A stretch of 64,000 nt of DNA from Mucilaginibacter sp. (GCA_028288305.1 JAQBOA010000089.1:1-64000), one strand, 5' to 3'; counted from the first letter of the stretch, positions 15,317 through 25,164 are shown. The notes: a model not told the origin generated them from the sequence alone. Made by a program: numbers and translations.

Positions 15317-16456
15317 ATGAAAGCTTTTTACGGAGATTTAAAATTAGGAATTTTAGGCGGCGGGCAATTGGGCCGCATGCTAATACAACAGGCTATTAAT
15401 TACAATGTAACAGTAAAGGTGCTTGATCCAGACAGGGAAGCCCCGTGCCGTAAACTATGTGATGAGTTTGTTTTGGGGTCATTAAGCGATTACGAAACCG
15501 TTTACAATTTCGGAAAAAAGACCGACCTGCTTACTATTGAAATTGAAAAGGTAAATGTTGATGCCCTTGAGCAGTTAGAAAAAGAGGGGGTTTTAGTATA
15601 TCCCCAACCGCGCATTATAAGATTGATCCAGGACAAGGGCCTGCAAAAACAATTTTTTAAGGAGAATAATATTCCAACTGCCGAATTTCAGATCATATCA
15701 TCAATACAACAGCTCAAACAAAGCCATATCCCATTTCCTTATATACAAAAACTAAGGCGCGACGGCTATGACGGCCGGGGTGTTTATAAAGTGATTGACG
15801 AAACATACCTTGCAAAAGCTTTTACCCAGCCAAGCCTTATTGAACGCTGGATTGATTTTGAAAAAGAAATTGGCGTTATTGTTGCACGTAATGAAAACGG
15901 CGAAGTAAAAACTTTTCCGCTTGTTGAAATGGAATTTAACCCAGATGCAAACCTGGTTGAATTTCTGATCTCCCCTTCTACTCTTCCATTCGAGGTACAT
16001 CAGGAAGCGGCGAAAATTGCGACTAAAATTGCGGAGGACTTAAAAATTGTAGGTTTGCTGGCAGTTGAAATGTTTTTGGGGAAAAACGGTAAAATATTGG
16101 TAAATGAACTTGCTCCCCGTCCGCATAACAGCGGGCACCAATCTATTGAAGGAAATGTAGTTTCGCAATTTGAACAACATCTACGAGCTATATTTAACCA
16201 GCCTTTGGGCGATACAACTTGCCTTAATAATGCCATAATGGTTAATATTTTAGGCGAAGCCGGGTATGAAGGCCCTGCAATTTACCAGGGAATTGAAAAA
16301 GTATTGAAGTGTGCGGGAGTATATGTACATTTATATGGCAAGGCACTAACAAAGCCGTTCAGAAAAATGGGGCATGTAACCATAGTTGATGCAGACAGAG
16401 AGAAGGCGATAGAAAAGGCGAGGTTTGTACAAAGAACCTTGAAGGTAATTAGTTAG
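15317..16456 (+). CDS. purK: 5-(carboxyamino)imidazole ribonucleotide synthase
   Basis: The 379-residue ATP-grasp enzyme of purine synthesis carboxylates AIR to N5-CAIR with ATP and bicarbonate. It has the N-terminal glycine-rich loop LGILGGGQLGRML (about 9-21). It also has ATP-grasp elements PYIQKLRRDGYDGRGVYKV (about 134-152) and EMFLGKNGKILVNELAPRPHNSGH, with the metal-binding Glu/Asn and the Pro-His-Asn-Ser-Gly-His motif. The start ATG directly follows the word repeat. purE lies 114 bp downstream in the same direction with a palindrome between, as expected for partner enzymes. Confidence 0.96.
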   Translation: MKAFYGDLKLGILGGGQLGRMLIQQAINYNVTVKVLDPDREAPCRKLCDEFVLGSLSDYETVYNFGKKTDLLTIEIEKVNVDALEQLEKEGVLVYPQPRIIRLIQDKGLQKQFFKENNIPTAEFQIISSIQQLKQSHIPFPYIQKLRRDGYDGRGVYKVIDETYLAKAFTQPSLIERWIDFEKEIGVIVARNENGEVKTFPLVEMEFNPDANLVEFLISPSTLPFEVHQEAAKIATKIAEDLKIVGLLAVEMFLGKNGKILVNELAPRPHNSGHQSIEGNVVSQFEQHLRAIFNQPLGDTTCLNNAIMVNILGEAGYEGPAIYQGIEKVLKCAGVYVHLYGKALTKPFRKMGHVTIVDADREKAIEKARFVQRTLKVIS

Positions 16457-16466
16457 TTAACCACTA

Positions 16467-16555
16467 TGTCATTGCGAGGAATGAAGCAATCGCGAACTAT
16501 GTAAACGGTAATGCACAATTATGAGATTACTTCATCGTTCCTCCTCGCAATAACG
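16467..16555. repeat. TGTCATTGCGAG palindromic element between purK and purE
   Basis: The left arm TGTCATTGCGAGGAATGAAG, then CAATCGCG, pairs imperfectly with the right arm GATTACTTCATCGTTCCTCC, then TCGCAATAACG. The loop of about 30 nt contains a variant of the GCATTACNG word seen in the loop at 48211-48242. The same arm family recurs at 38978-39116 and 48183-48270. It lies within a purine operon, so it may attenuate purE or process the mRNA. Confidence 0.75.
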
Positions 16556-16570
16556 TTCAAATAAAATAAA

Positions 16571-17056
16571 ATGAGCCAACCAAAAATCGGTATTATAATG
16601 GGCAGCAAGTCTGACCTTAATATTATGCAGGACGCTGCTGATGTTTTAAAAGAGCTTGGGGTAGATTACGAAATTTCTGTCGTATCTGCCCATCGCACCC
16701 CTGATCGCATGTTTAACTACGCCCGTACAGCTGCCGAACGCGGGTTAAAAGTGATTATAGCAGGTGCCGGCGGTGCGGCGCATTTACCTGGGATGGTAGC
16801 CTCTTTAACGCACTTACCGGTTATTGGTGTTCCAGTAAAATCAAGCAACTCTATTGATGGCTGGGACTCTATACTTTCTATATTACAAATGCCAAATGGT
16901 ATCCCTGTTGCAACGGTGGCTCTAAATGCCGCTAAAAACGCGGGCATTTTGGCCGCGCAGATATTATCTACTGCAGATGATAAAATTGTTCAAAATCTCA
17001 TCGCTTATAAAGAAAATTTAAAGAAAAAAGTAGAAGAATCTGATTTAGGAAGTTAG
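16571..17056 (+). CDS. purE: N5-carboxyaminoimidazole ribonucleotide mutase
   Basis: The 161-residue class I PurE moves the carboxylate of N5-CAIR to C4 of the imidazole ring. It has the signature [19 protein letters not shown] (residues 8-26), SAHRTPDRM (about 39-47) with the catalytic His, and [25 protein letters not shown]. Ser/Asp in GSKSDL and His in SAHRTP are the active residues. It is full length and pairs with purK upstream. Confidence 0.97.
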   Translation: MSQPKIGIIMGSKSDLNIMQDAADVLKELGVDYEISVVSAHRTPDRMFNYARTAAERGLKVIIAGAGGAAHLPGMVASLTHLPVIGVPVKSSNSIDGWDSILSILQMPNGIPVATVALNAAKNAGILAAQILSTADDKIVQNLIAYKENLKKKVEESDLGS

Positions 17057-17100
17057 AGGCTGAAGTTTAATTGGAAGATATCAAAGTCAATATTTGGCTC

Positions 17101-17979
17101 TTACTCTTCCAATAACTTTTTCTTCGCCTCTTCAAGTTTCGCTTTTTCTTCTTTCGGCAAAACTGGGTACGACAATTTCAAATTTTTTAAAGTATCAAGT
17201 ATTATGGTTGAAATCGCGATCCTGGTGAACCATTTTTTATCAGCTGGAAGTATATACCAGGGACAACGGTCTGTCGCTGTTTCTTTTATAGCCTTTTCAT
17301 AAGCGTCCATATAATCATTCCAAAATTTTCGTTCATATACATCCGATGCCGAAAATTTCCAGTTTTTATCGGGATCTTCAATACGTTTTAAAAAGCGTTC
17401 TTTTTGCTCGTCTTTTGACATATACAGGAAAAATTTAATAATAATGGTGCCGTTACTTGTAAGATGCTTTTCAAAGCAGCGTATACTTTCATACCTGTTA
17501 TCCCAAAACTTTTTATCCACATCTTTTACACTATAAATACCGGGAAGGTGTTCTTTCATAAGCAATTCGGGGTGCACCTTAGTTACCAGCACATTTTCGT
17601 AATGCGAACGGTTGTGTACGCCGATTTGGCCGTACTCGGGTAAAGCTTTAAAATGTCTCCATAAAAAATCATGATCCAGTTCTTCAGTGCTTGGCTGTTT
17701 AAAACTATATACTTCGCAGCCCTGCGGGTTTAATCCTGACATAGTATGTTCTATTGCTCCATCTTTGCCTGCAGCATCCATTCCCTGGAATAAAATCAGC
17801 AAAGCATACCGGTCATCAGCATACATTGCTGATTGTAATGCTGATATCTGTTCAATCAGGTCTTTTAAAACTTCTTCCGAATCCTCTTTTTTAAAATCAG
17901 CTGAATAATCTGTATCAAAATTCTTTAAAGAAAAATTTTTACCATCTGTAACCTTAAATTTATTAATTATGTCTTTCAT
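17101..17979 (-). CDS. Polyphosphate kinase 2 family polyphosphate:nucleotide phosphotransferase
   Basis: The 292-residue protein has the P-loop kinase fold of PPK2. The Walker A is GMDAAGKDG (66-74). The Walker B-like VHNRSHYENVL is at about 121-131. The lid/Arg region is present around KERFLKRIEDPDKNWKFSASDVYER. PPK2 enzymes move phosphate between polyphosphate and nucleoside mono- or diphosphates. The single-domain length and the fixed FKQPSTEELDHDFLWR block fit the PPK2 class close to AMP/ADP phosphorylating enzymes, but the class is not proven. It is convergent with purE (44 bp) and divergent from the PBP gene. Confidence 0.92.
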   Translation of the reverse strand: MKDIINKFKVTDGKNFSLKNFDTDYSADFKKEDSEEVLKDLIEQISALQSAMYADDRYALLILFQGMDAAGKDGAIEHTMSGLNPQGCEVYSFKQPSTEELDHDFLWRHFKALPEYGQIGVHNRSHYENVLVTKVHPELLMKEHLPGIYSVKDVDKKFWDNRYESIRCFEKHLTSNGTIIIKFFLYMSKDEQKERFLKRIEDPDKNWKFSASDVYERKFWNDYMDAYEKAIKETATDRCPWYILPADKKWFTRIAISTIILDTLKNLKLSYPVLPKEEKAKLEEAKKKLLEE

Positions 17980-18178
17980 TATTATAAATGGCTTTAAGCT
18001 ATAGCCTGCCAGCTTTGTGATGAACTGTAATTTTCATTTTTTGTTTTTGGAGGCAGCTTATGTTATTTTACAGAAATTATGCAGGTTAAATTAACCTAAA
18101 ATTTACCCGCAAAATTTACGTTCTTAGTTTTTGCTTTACCGGCTATGATTTAGGGCCATAATTTTACATCTTTACCGC

Positions 18179-20476
18179 ATGTTCAGACGCATAAAAAACC
18201 GATTTCTAAGATATTTCGTCATCTTCATTTATTTTATTATCATTTTTTTCTGCTCTATTGAATTAAATTTTCTTTGGCTATTTGGCTATTCTCCTGATAT
18301 GCAGGACATTAAAAGTCCTTCACTTTCCCTATCATCAGAAGTATATTATGCCGATGGAACATTAATAGGCCGTTATTATAAAGAAAACCGTTCGCCTGTT
18401 GAGTTTAAAAATATCTCACCCTATATAATAAATGCCTTAGTAGCTACCGAAGATATAAGATTTTACAAACATCACGGGGTCGACTTTTATTCCTTTTTTA
18501 CCAGTATGCTTTCGACCGCAAAAGGCGACAGGCGCGGCGCCAGTACTATTACCCAGCAGTTGGCAAAGAACCTGTTCGAAACCAGGAAAAAGAAATCGCA
18601 GGGCATAATAAAGCACATTCCTTTTATAAGAACTATTGTTTATAAATGTAAAGAATGGCTTACCGCATTTAAAATTGAGCATGTTTATAACAAGCAGCAA
18701 ATACTTACCCTTTATTTAAATACAGTACCATTTGGCAATAATTCATTTGGAGTTAAAACAGCGTCGTTAAAAATTTTCAACAAAACACCCGATAAGGTAA
18801 ATCCTGCCGAAGCTGCAACGCTTGTTGGAATGCTGAAGGCCACTTCTACCTACAATCCAATAAATAACCCTGAACATGCCATGGAGCGGCGAAATGTTGT
18901 ACTGGGACAAATGCAAAAATATGGTTATCTGACTAAAGCCGATTACAATACCTATGTGCAAATGCCTATTAAACTTGATTTAAGTTATGTCGAAAATGAA
19001 GGGCAGGGTGACTCTTACCTGCGACAGGCAGTGGAAAGGTGGTTAAAAAAATGGTGTCATGATAATGATTATGACTTATATGAGGACGGTTTAAAAATAT
19101 ATACCACTATTGATCCCCGGCTACAGCAATATGCGGAAGAAGCTGTTGCCGAAAAAATGAAAATGCTGCAAAAACGCTTTGATAACCTTTGGGGCAATAA
19201 AAACCCATGGCGTGATTCTAACGGAAATGAAATACAAGATTTTTTATTAAAAGCCGAAGAGCATTTACCAATTTATGACTTGCTGAAAAAGAAATACAAT
19301 AATAATACAACTCTAATCAATGAGTATTTTGAGAAGCCAAAACGAATGACGGTATTTACATGGAACGGTGAAAAGGATACCACATTTTCGAGCGTAGATT
19401 CTATTAAATATTACACCAAAATTTTAAATACCGGTATGATGACCATTGAGCCAACATCAGGTAAAATAAAAGTATGGGTTGGCGGTATTGATTATAAGCA
19501 TTTTAATTATGATCACGTAAACCAGGCAAAGCGGCAGGCTGGCTCAACCTTTAAACCTTTTGCCTATTTAACCGCATTGGATAATGGTTTTACACCTTGC
19601 GATAAGTTTACGGATAAACCTGTATCCATTAAATACACCGACGGCGGCAGGGAACAAGTATGGGAACCGAAAAATGCTGATTTCAAGTTCTCATACCAGG
19701 ATATGTCATTACGCTGGGCAATGGGCAAATCGGTAAATTCAATCACTGCGCAGGTGACCGAAGCGGTTGGATGGGATAAAGTTGTTGACTATGCACATAA
19801 ATGCGGTATTGAAAGCCCTTTAAAATCGGTTCCGTCAGTATCGTTAGGTTCTAACGATGTTTCTGTTTATGAAATGGTTCGTGCATACAGTACATTTTTA
19901 AATAAAGGCAAAAAAATCGACCCTTTATTGGTAACAAAGATCACTGATCAAAACGGCAATGTATTAGATGAGTTTACGTTGAAATCAGAACAGGTTATCA
20001 GTGAAGAAACTGCCTGGTTAATGCTGTACATGTTTAGGGGTGGTATGGAAGAACCGGGAGGCACTTCCCTGGCTTTATGGGATTATCCCGGTTTATGGAA
20101 AAAAGACAACCAGATAGGCGGCAAAACAGGTACATCATCAGGGTATGTTGATGGTTGGTACATGGGCATCACCAAAGACCTGGTAACCGGTATCTGGGTG
20201 GGCGCCGATGACCGCAGCGTACATTTCACTACATCAGAAACCGGAGAAGGATCTCATACTGCACTCCCCATTTTTGGGGCCTTTATGCAAAAAGTTTATG
20301 CCGATAAAAAATCTGGTTATACCTACGGGTTATTTCCAAAGCCATGGGTAAAGATCACCAAAAATTATAATTGTCCTTCGCCGCACATAGAAACGGATAC
20401 AGCCGCGACAGACAGTTTGCTTATGCCGGCAGATACTACTTTGCTCAAACCTGATACAGGGAAAACTGAACAATAG
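18179..20476 (+). CDS. Class A penicillin-binding protein 1A (glycosyltransferase/transpeptidase)
   Basis: The 765-residue bifunctional murein synthase has one N-terminal membrane helix (about 10-30). A GT51 glycosyltransferase domain follows, with catalytic Glu91 in EDIRFYKHHGVD and RRGASTITQQLAKN (119-131). The penicillin-binding transpeptidase domain has SxxK at Ser456-Thr-Phe-Lys459, SVNS as the SxN motif, and KTG at 649-651. The C-terminus is a short Asp/Thr-rich tail. It polymerises glycan and cross-links peptides in the periplasm. The gene appears to be monocistronic, followed by a repeat. The length is typical. Confidence 0.96.
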   Translation: MFRRIKNRFLRYFVIFIYFIIIFFCSIELNFLWLFGYSPDMQDIKSPSLSLSSEVYYADGTLIGRYYKENRSPVEFKNISPYIINALVATEDIRFYKHHGVDFYSFFTSMLSTAKGDRRGASTITQQLAKNLFETRKKKSQGIIKHIPFIRTIVYKCKEWLTAFKIEHVYNKQQILTLYLNTVPFGNNSFGVKTASLKIFNKTPDKVNPAEAATLVGMLKATSTYNPINNPEHAMERRNVVLGQMQKYGYLTKADYNTYVQMPIKLDLSYVENEGQGDSYLRQAVERWLKKWCHDNDYDLYEDGLKIYTTIDPRLQQYAEEAVAEKMKMLQKRFDNLWGNKNPWRDSNGNEIQDFLLKAEEHLPIYDLLKKKYNNNTTLINEYFEKPKRMTVFTWNGEKDTTFSSVDSIKYYTKILNTGMMTIEPTSGKIKVWVGGIDYKHFNYDHVNQAKRQAGSTFKPFAYLTALDNGFTPCDKFTDKPVSIKYTDGGREQVWEPKNADFKFSYQDMSLRWAMGKSVNSITAQVTEAVGWDKVVDYAHKCGIESPLKSVPSVSLGSNDVSVYEMVRAYSTFLNKGKKIDPLLVTKITDQNGNVLDEFTLKSEQVISEETAWLMLYMFRGGMEEPGGTSLALWDYPGLWKKDNQIGGKTGTSSGYVDGWYMGITKDLVTGIWVGADDRSVHFTTSETGEGSHTALPIFGAFMQKVYADKKSGYTYGLFPKPWVKITKNYNCPSPHIETDTAATDSLLMPADTTLLKPDTGKTEQ

Positions 20477-20607
20477 TGGCTTTAATTGGCCTATAAGTAA
20501 ATGGAGATTGACTAATTGTAAAAGTTGAGTCAATTAATTCAATATATTAACGTGAGTTTGGTATAATCTTATATTTGCCTCATTCTAGCCCAAATGGAAC
20601 CGGAAAT

Positions 20608-20675
20608 AAAAAGTCTCTCCGCCTGCTGGCGGAGGAGGTATAGAGGGGGCTTCCCTTGGAGAGGATTAGATAAGG
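20608..20675. repeat. AGTCTCTCC...AGAGGGGGCTTCCC repeat element
   Basis: The order of words (AAAAAGTCTCTCC, a GC-rich hairpin CCGCCTGCTGGCGG, TAGAGGGGGCTTCCCTTGG, AGAGGATTAGATAAGG) is the same as the minus-strand reading of 46153-46216 within alaS. A shorter copy is at 13513-13550. The internal stem CCGCC/GGCGG is strong. It lies in the 249-bp gap between the PBP gene and the next gene. Confidence 0.75.
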
Positions 20676-20725
20676 CTATTAATCATCTTTTTAACTAAAT
20701 TGCGTCCATTCTATTTAATCGTTAT

Positions 20726-23700
20726 ATGAATAAACATATCCCCATTCTGATTAAAACGAAAAGAAATTTCCTTGGATCACTCTATATTTTTAGTTTATTA
20801 TTAATCAGTCTGCAAACACAGGCACAATATTTCGGGCAAAATAAGGTAAGGTATAAGAATCTTAAATTTCAGGTTTATAAAACACCCCATTTTGAAATCT
20901 ACTATTATTTAAAAAATGATAGCATGATAAAGCGCTTTGCCCAGGAAAGTGAGCTTTGGTATACTTTACATCAGCAAGTTTTCAGGGATACCTTTAAAAA
21001 ACCAAACCCCATTATATTATATGCCAATCATCCCGATTTTCAGCAAACTACTGCTATTGATGGTGAGATAGATGTGGGTACTGGCGGTATTACCGAAGGG
21101 TTAAAAAACCGTGTGGTTATGCCGGTAATGGAGACTAATCAAACTACAAGGCACGTAATTGGCCACGAACTGGTACATGCTTTTCAGTACCACCTGCTGC
21201 TTGGAAAAGATTCAGCCAATTTTGAAAATATAAATAATTTGCCCTTATGGATGATAGAAGGTATGGCCGAATATTTATCGTTAGGTAAAAATGATTCATA
21301 CACAGCAATGTGGATGCGTGATGCTTACCTGAATCATGATATCCCGACCATAAGAGACCTAACCAATAGCAATAAATATTTTCCTTACAGGTATGGCGAA
21401 GCCTTCTGGGGATTTATCGGATCAACTTATGGCGATACGGTAATTGTGCCTTTCTTCAAAAATACAGCACGTTTCGGGTTGCAATATGGTATAAGGCGTA
21501 CCTTTGGATATGATGAAAAAACATTATCCAGCCTCTGGAAAAACGCTATTGAAACAACTTATAAACCTTATTTAAAAGATACAGCCCAAATACCTGTAGG
21601 TCACCGGTTAATTGACGACAAAAATTCTGGTAAATTAAACGTTGCCCCTGCTATTAGTCCTGATGGTAAATACCTTGCATTTTTATCTGAAAAGAATTTA
21701 TTTACCATTGACCTTTTTTTAGCAGATGCAAAAACCGGGCAGATATTAAGAAAGCTAACCAGTAAAGTATCGAACACTCATATTGATGAATTTAACTTTA
21801 TTGAGTCGGCAGGTACGTGGTCGCCAGATGGCAAACGATTTGCTTTCAGTGTGTTTAATAAAGGCCGCAATCGGATGCTGGTAGTTAATGTCGCAAACGG
21901 GCGTATTCTTGACGATGTTTCCATGGGTAAAGCTGAGCAATTCAGTAACCTTTCCTGGTCACCCGATGGAAAAAATATTGTATTTCAGGGTTTGTCGGAA
22001 GGGCAGGGTGATTTATACCTGTATAACTTTGATACAAAACAGGTTAGGCAATTAACGAACGATAAATATTCGGACTATCAGCCCAGCTTTTCCCGTGATG
22101 GAAAAAAGATCATTTTTGCAAGTGACAGGACAACTTATGACCGTTCATCAGGACAGTCTATAACTTTTAATCTGGCTGAATTAGACCTGGCAACCGGAAA
22201 AATAACAGATATTAAACTATTTAACGGAGCAAATAATTTAAATCCCCAATATTCATCAGACGGGACACAAATTTATTTTCTTTCCAATCGTGATGGTTTC
22301 CGGAACATGTACCGATATACTCCGGCAACGGGTAAAGTTGAACAAATGACCGACTTGTTTACCGGTGTTTGTGGTATTACGGAGTATTCGCCAGCTTTAA
22401 GCATCTCAGACAATAATGATATTGTTTATTCCTATTATCGTGCCCAAAAGTATTCTATTTATAATGCTAAATCAGCTGACTTTACTGCAAAACCTGTTGA
22501 TGGACAGGATGTTAATTTTAGTGCAGGAACATTGCCCCCTGTGCGCTCAGTTGGAGTTGACCTGATCAATTCAAACTTAAATAACTACCTGGCTTATCCA
22601 AAAATACCTTCTGATTCAGTAAAAAATGTGCCCTATAAGCCACAGTTTAAGCTTGATTACCTGGCAAGCAGTGGCGTAGGCGCATCAGTAAGCCAGTTTG
22701 GCGCCGGTTTATCAAGCGGGGTACAAGGTGTTTTCAGTGATATTTTAGGCCGCAATCAAATATACGCCGGGGTGGCTATAAATGGGGAAATTTATGATTT
22801 TGGTGGGCAGTTTACTTACATCAATCAGCAAGGGCGCTGGAATTTTGGAGTCAGTATATCTCATATACCATTTCAAACAGCAAATTATAGTACAGTATCA
22901 ACAACTTACCCTGTAAATGGTAAAACTGTACCTGCAATTAACGAAAATTTTGATTTGATCCGTATTTTTCAAGACCAGCTTTCAGTGTTTACCTCCTACC
23001 CTATAACCAAAAAAACCAGGGTTGAGCTTGGCACAGGACTAGCAAAGTATTATTATCGGGTTGATAGGTATACAACCACCTTTGATACTCTTGGCAACCA
23101 ACTTAATTATACGCATAATCACATAACCAATTCACAATATAACTCCGAAACTACAAATAATGGTATCACTTTAACACCGTTTACACTTTACAATGTAAAC
23201 ACAGCATTGGTAGGTGATAATTCTTTTTTCGGGGTTGCCTCGCCTCTTAACGGTTACCGGTACCGCATACAAGCCGAATATGATTTTGGTACATATCAGT
23301 TTTTTGCCCCAACAATTGACCTGCGCAAGTATGTACGTATTGCGCCTTTTACTTTAGCTGCTCGTTTATACGGCTACGGACGTTTTGGTAATACCGGTAA
23401 CCTTTATCAGTTGTATGTAGGTTATCCATTTTTAATACGCGGATATGAAGCGCAAACATTTAACACAACCAACAACAAAACCCCAACAAACGGATTTACA
23501 ATAAATCAGTTATCGGGGAATCGTATAGCAGTTGCAAATTTTGAAGTACGTTTACCTTTTACAGGACCGGAAAGATTATCACAAATTAAATCGAAAATTT
23601 TATTTACCGAACTTAACTTATTTTTTGATGCAGGTTTAGCCTGGAATGCCGGTGATCAGATCAAGTTTCAATCCGGCCCTGATGCAATTGGTAAGGATGC

Positions 23701-23875
23701 AACCGGGCAAACCATTTATAATACTAACCAGCGTGTACCGGCAACAAGTGCAGGTATCTCACTTCGTGTAAACATGTTTGGTTATTTTGTTTTGGAACCA
23801 TATCTGGCTGTTCCTTTTAACCGGACGGATGTAAGTAAACCTGTATTTGGGTTAGGATTTACTCCCGGCTGGTAA
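20726..23875 (+). CDS. Large surface protein: gluzincin-like domain, TolB/WD40-like propeller and Omp85-like barrel
   Basis: The 1049-residue protein has a signal peptide ending near LQTQAQ. Residues about 45-290 form a peptidase-MA-like domain with the zinc motif HELVH (147-151) and a following acidic WMIEGMAEYL (175-184). About 300-620 holds PD40/TolB-type propeller blades, each with a DG(K)-type turn: ISPDGKYLAF, WSPDGKRFAF, WSPDGKNIVF, FSRDGKKIIF, YSSDGTQIYF. The C-terminal third is rich in aromatic beta strands (GYGRFGNTGNLYQLYVGYPFLIRGYE) and ends in an outer-membrane-type strand, like BamA/TamA surface-antigen barrels. It should sit in the outer membrane with periplasmic or surface enzyme domains. 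The proteolytic role is inferred from motifs. Confidence 0.82.
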   Translation: MNKHIPILIKTKRNFLGSLYIFSLLLISLQTQAQYFGQNKVRYKNLKFQVYKTPHFEIYYYLKNDSMIKRFAQESELWYTLHQQVFRDTFKKPNPIILYANHPDFQQTTAIDGEIDVGTGGITEGLKNRVVMPVMETNQTTRHVIGHELVHAFQYHLLLGKDSANFENINNLPLWMIEGMAEYLSLGKNDSYTAMWMRDAYLNHDIPTIRDLTNSNKYFPYRYGEAFWGFIGSTYGDTVIVPFFKNTARFGLQYGIRRTFGYDEKTLSSLWKNAIETTYKPYLKDTAQIPVGHRLIDDKNSGKLNVAPAISPDGKYLAFLSEKNLFTIDLFLADAKTGQILRKLTSKVSNTHIDEFNFIESAGTWSPDGKRFAFSVFNKGRNRMLVVNVANGRILDDVSMGKAEQFSNLSWSPDGKNIVFQGLSEGQGDLYLYNFDTKQVRQLTNDKYSDYQPSFSRDGKKIIFASDRTTYDRSSGQSITFNLAELDLATGKITDIKLFNGANNLNPQYSSDGTQIYFLSNRDGFRNMYRYTPATGKVEQMTDLFTGVCGITEYSPALSISDNNDIVYSYYRAQKYSIYNAKSADFTAKPVDGQDVNFSAGTLPPVRSVGVDLINSNLNNYLAYPKIPSDSVKNVPYKPQFKLDYLASSGVGASVSQFGAGLSSGVQGVFSDILGRNQIYAGVAINGEIYDFGGQFTYINQQGRWNFGVSISHIPFQTANYSTVSTTYPVNGKTVPAINENFDLIRIFQDQLSVFTSYPITKKTRVELGTGLAKYYYRVDRYTTTFDTLGNQLNYTHNHITNSQYNSETTNNGITLTPFTLYNVNTALVGDNSFFGVASPLNGYRYRIQAEYDFGTYQFFAPTIDLRKYVRIAPFTLAARLYGYGRFGNTGNLYQLYVGYPFLIRGYEAQTFNTTNNKTPTNGFTINQLSGNRIAVANFEVRLPFTGPERLSQIKSKILFTELNLFFDAGLAWNAGDQIKFQSGPDAIGKDATGQTIYNTNQRVPATSAGISLRVNMFGYFVLEPYLAVPFNRTDVSKPVFGLGFTPGW

Positions 23876-23956
23876 CAGTGATGTAAATAAACATGATAAA
23901 AATTGACTTTGTATCATAAATGTATTTGTTATATTAATAGTTAAATATATTTATGG

Positions 23957-23964
23957 TAGCTTTG
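23957..23964 (+). promoter_or_regulatory. TAnnTTTG promoter box close to the second fasciclin gene
   Basis: TAGCTTTG ends 5 nt before the ATG at 23970. By the usual distance to the start site of this box, the mRNA would have little or no leader. Confidence 0.5.
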
Positions 23965-23969
23965 CCGCC

Positions 23970-24578
23970 ATGAAAAAAGGGGTCATATTTATTTTTTTTG
24001 TTTTAAATGGCTTTTTTGTATTTGCACAAAAAACAGTTGTTGTTACTCCTGTAGTTGATTCGATAAAAGCTAAATGGGGTAAAACAAAGATTGTTGATGG
24101 AGCATCAATGAAATCTTCGAATGATTTTATTGAAAATATGACTTGTTCAAAAGATTATACCTTGCTTGTTAATGCTATTGAAGGTGCCGGATTGACCCAA
24201 ACATTTAAAAGCAAAGGCCCCATTACTGTTTTTGCCCCCACTAACCAGGCATTTGAAAAATTACCTCCGGGTAAACTTGATACGCTTTTAAAACCAGATC
24301 ATAAACTAGACCTGAGTTACCTCCTTACATACCATGCAATTGCTGGCAGAATAACTGCAAAGGACATTGAAAAGAAAATTAATTCAAACAATGGGCAGGC
24401 CACATTTACAACAATTGCTGGAAGTAAATTAACCGCTAAAATTGACTCCAACCGCAATATTGTTTTAATTGATGAAAGTGGCGGTGAAAGCATTATCAGC
24501 AAATTTAATATTCCACAAAGCAACGGATTAATGCATATAGTGAGTTCGGTATTGGTACCCAAAATAAAAGCAATATAA
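23970..24578 (+). CDS. Secreted fasciclin (FAS1) domain protein
   Basis: The 202-residue protein has a signal peptide (MKKGVIFIFFVLNGFFVFAQ) and one FAS1 domain from about 60 to the end. FAS1 blocks are LLVNAIEGAGLTQTFKSKGPITVFAPTNQAF, YLLTYHAIAGRITAKDI and QSNGLMHIVSSVLVPK. Between signal and domain lies a short unique stretch (WGKTKIVDGASMKSSNDF). It is the second such gene in the window. It probably acts outside the cell in adhesion or binding. The msrB gene follows in the same direction after 94 bp. Confidence 0.92.
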   Translation: MKKGVIFIFFVLNGFFVFAQKTVVVTPVVDSIKAKWGKTKIVDGASMKSSNDFIENMTCSKDYTLLVNAIEGAGLTQTFKSKGPITVFAPTNQAFEKLPPGKLDTLLKPDHKLDLSYLLTYHAIAGRITAKDIEKKINSNNGQATFTTIAGSKLTAKIDSNRNIVLIDESGGESIISKFNIPQSNGLMHIVSSVLVPKIKAI

Positions 24579-24672
24579 AGACCTCCGTTGACAACCGCCC
24601 AGTAAAATATTTCGTAGTTAGTATTGTAAGGATATTAAACTTCCTTCGTCTAAATTGAAAAAACTTTATAGA

Positions 24673-25164
24673 ATGAAAAAATCAATTTTAACATTGATCT
24701 TACTAAGTGTTATTACAGCATTTGGATGTCAACAAATTAGCGGGCAGCAGTTAAAAAAATATGATCCTAAAAGGAAAATGAGCAAGGCACCTGCTGAATG
24801 GAAAAAAATACTTACTACTAATCAGTATTACATAATGGTTGAGAGCGGAACTGAGCCTCCTTATCATAATGCTTACTTTGAAAATCACCAAAAAGGTATT
24901 TATGTTAGCGCGGCTACCGGCGAAGTTTTATTTAGTTCTGATGATAAATATGACAGCGGTACCGGCTGGCCAAGTTTTGTAAAACCGGTTGATCCTAAAA
25001 AGGTTGAAATAGTAACGGATAACAGCGATGGTATGACCCGCGATGAAGTTATTGAACGAAGCACAGGCTTACACTTGGGCCATATTTTTGACGACGGCCC
25101 TGCCGACAGGGGAGGCAAAAGATACTGCATGAATTCCGGGGCGTTGAAATTTATTAAAAAGTAA
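24673..25164 (+). CDS. msrB: Lipoprotein peptide-methionine (R)-S-oxide reductase
   Basis: The 163-residue MsrB reduces methionine-R-sulfoxide in proteins. The ATG at 24673 gives a lipoprotein signal with lipobox AFGC (MKKSILTLILLSVITAFGCQQ region). The TTG six codons earlier would add nothing useful. MsrB motifs are SGTGWPSFVKP, HLGHIFDDGPADRGGKRYCMNSGALKF, with the catalytic Cys in RYCMNS. The zinc-binding CxxC pairs of many MsrBs are missing: the first site reads AATGEVLFSS, so this is the zinc-free kind. The membrane anchor suggests repair of periplasmic or outer-membrane proteins. The 3' end overlaps the convergent GIY-YIG gene by 11 bp. Confidence 0.95.
   Translation: MKKSILTLILLSVITAFGCQQISGQQLKKYDPKRKMSKAPAEWKKILTTNQYYIMVESGTEPPYHNAYFENHQKGIYVSAATGEVLFSSDDKYDSGTGWPSFVKPVDPKKVEIVTDNSDGMTRDEVIERSTGLHLGHIFDDGPADRGGKRYCMNSGALKFIKK

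Noticed and set aside
24580-24654. Riboswitch upstream of msrB
   Set aside because: The 94-bp gap shows no conserved aptamer core or expression platform that I can identify.
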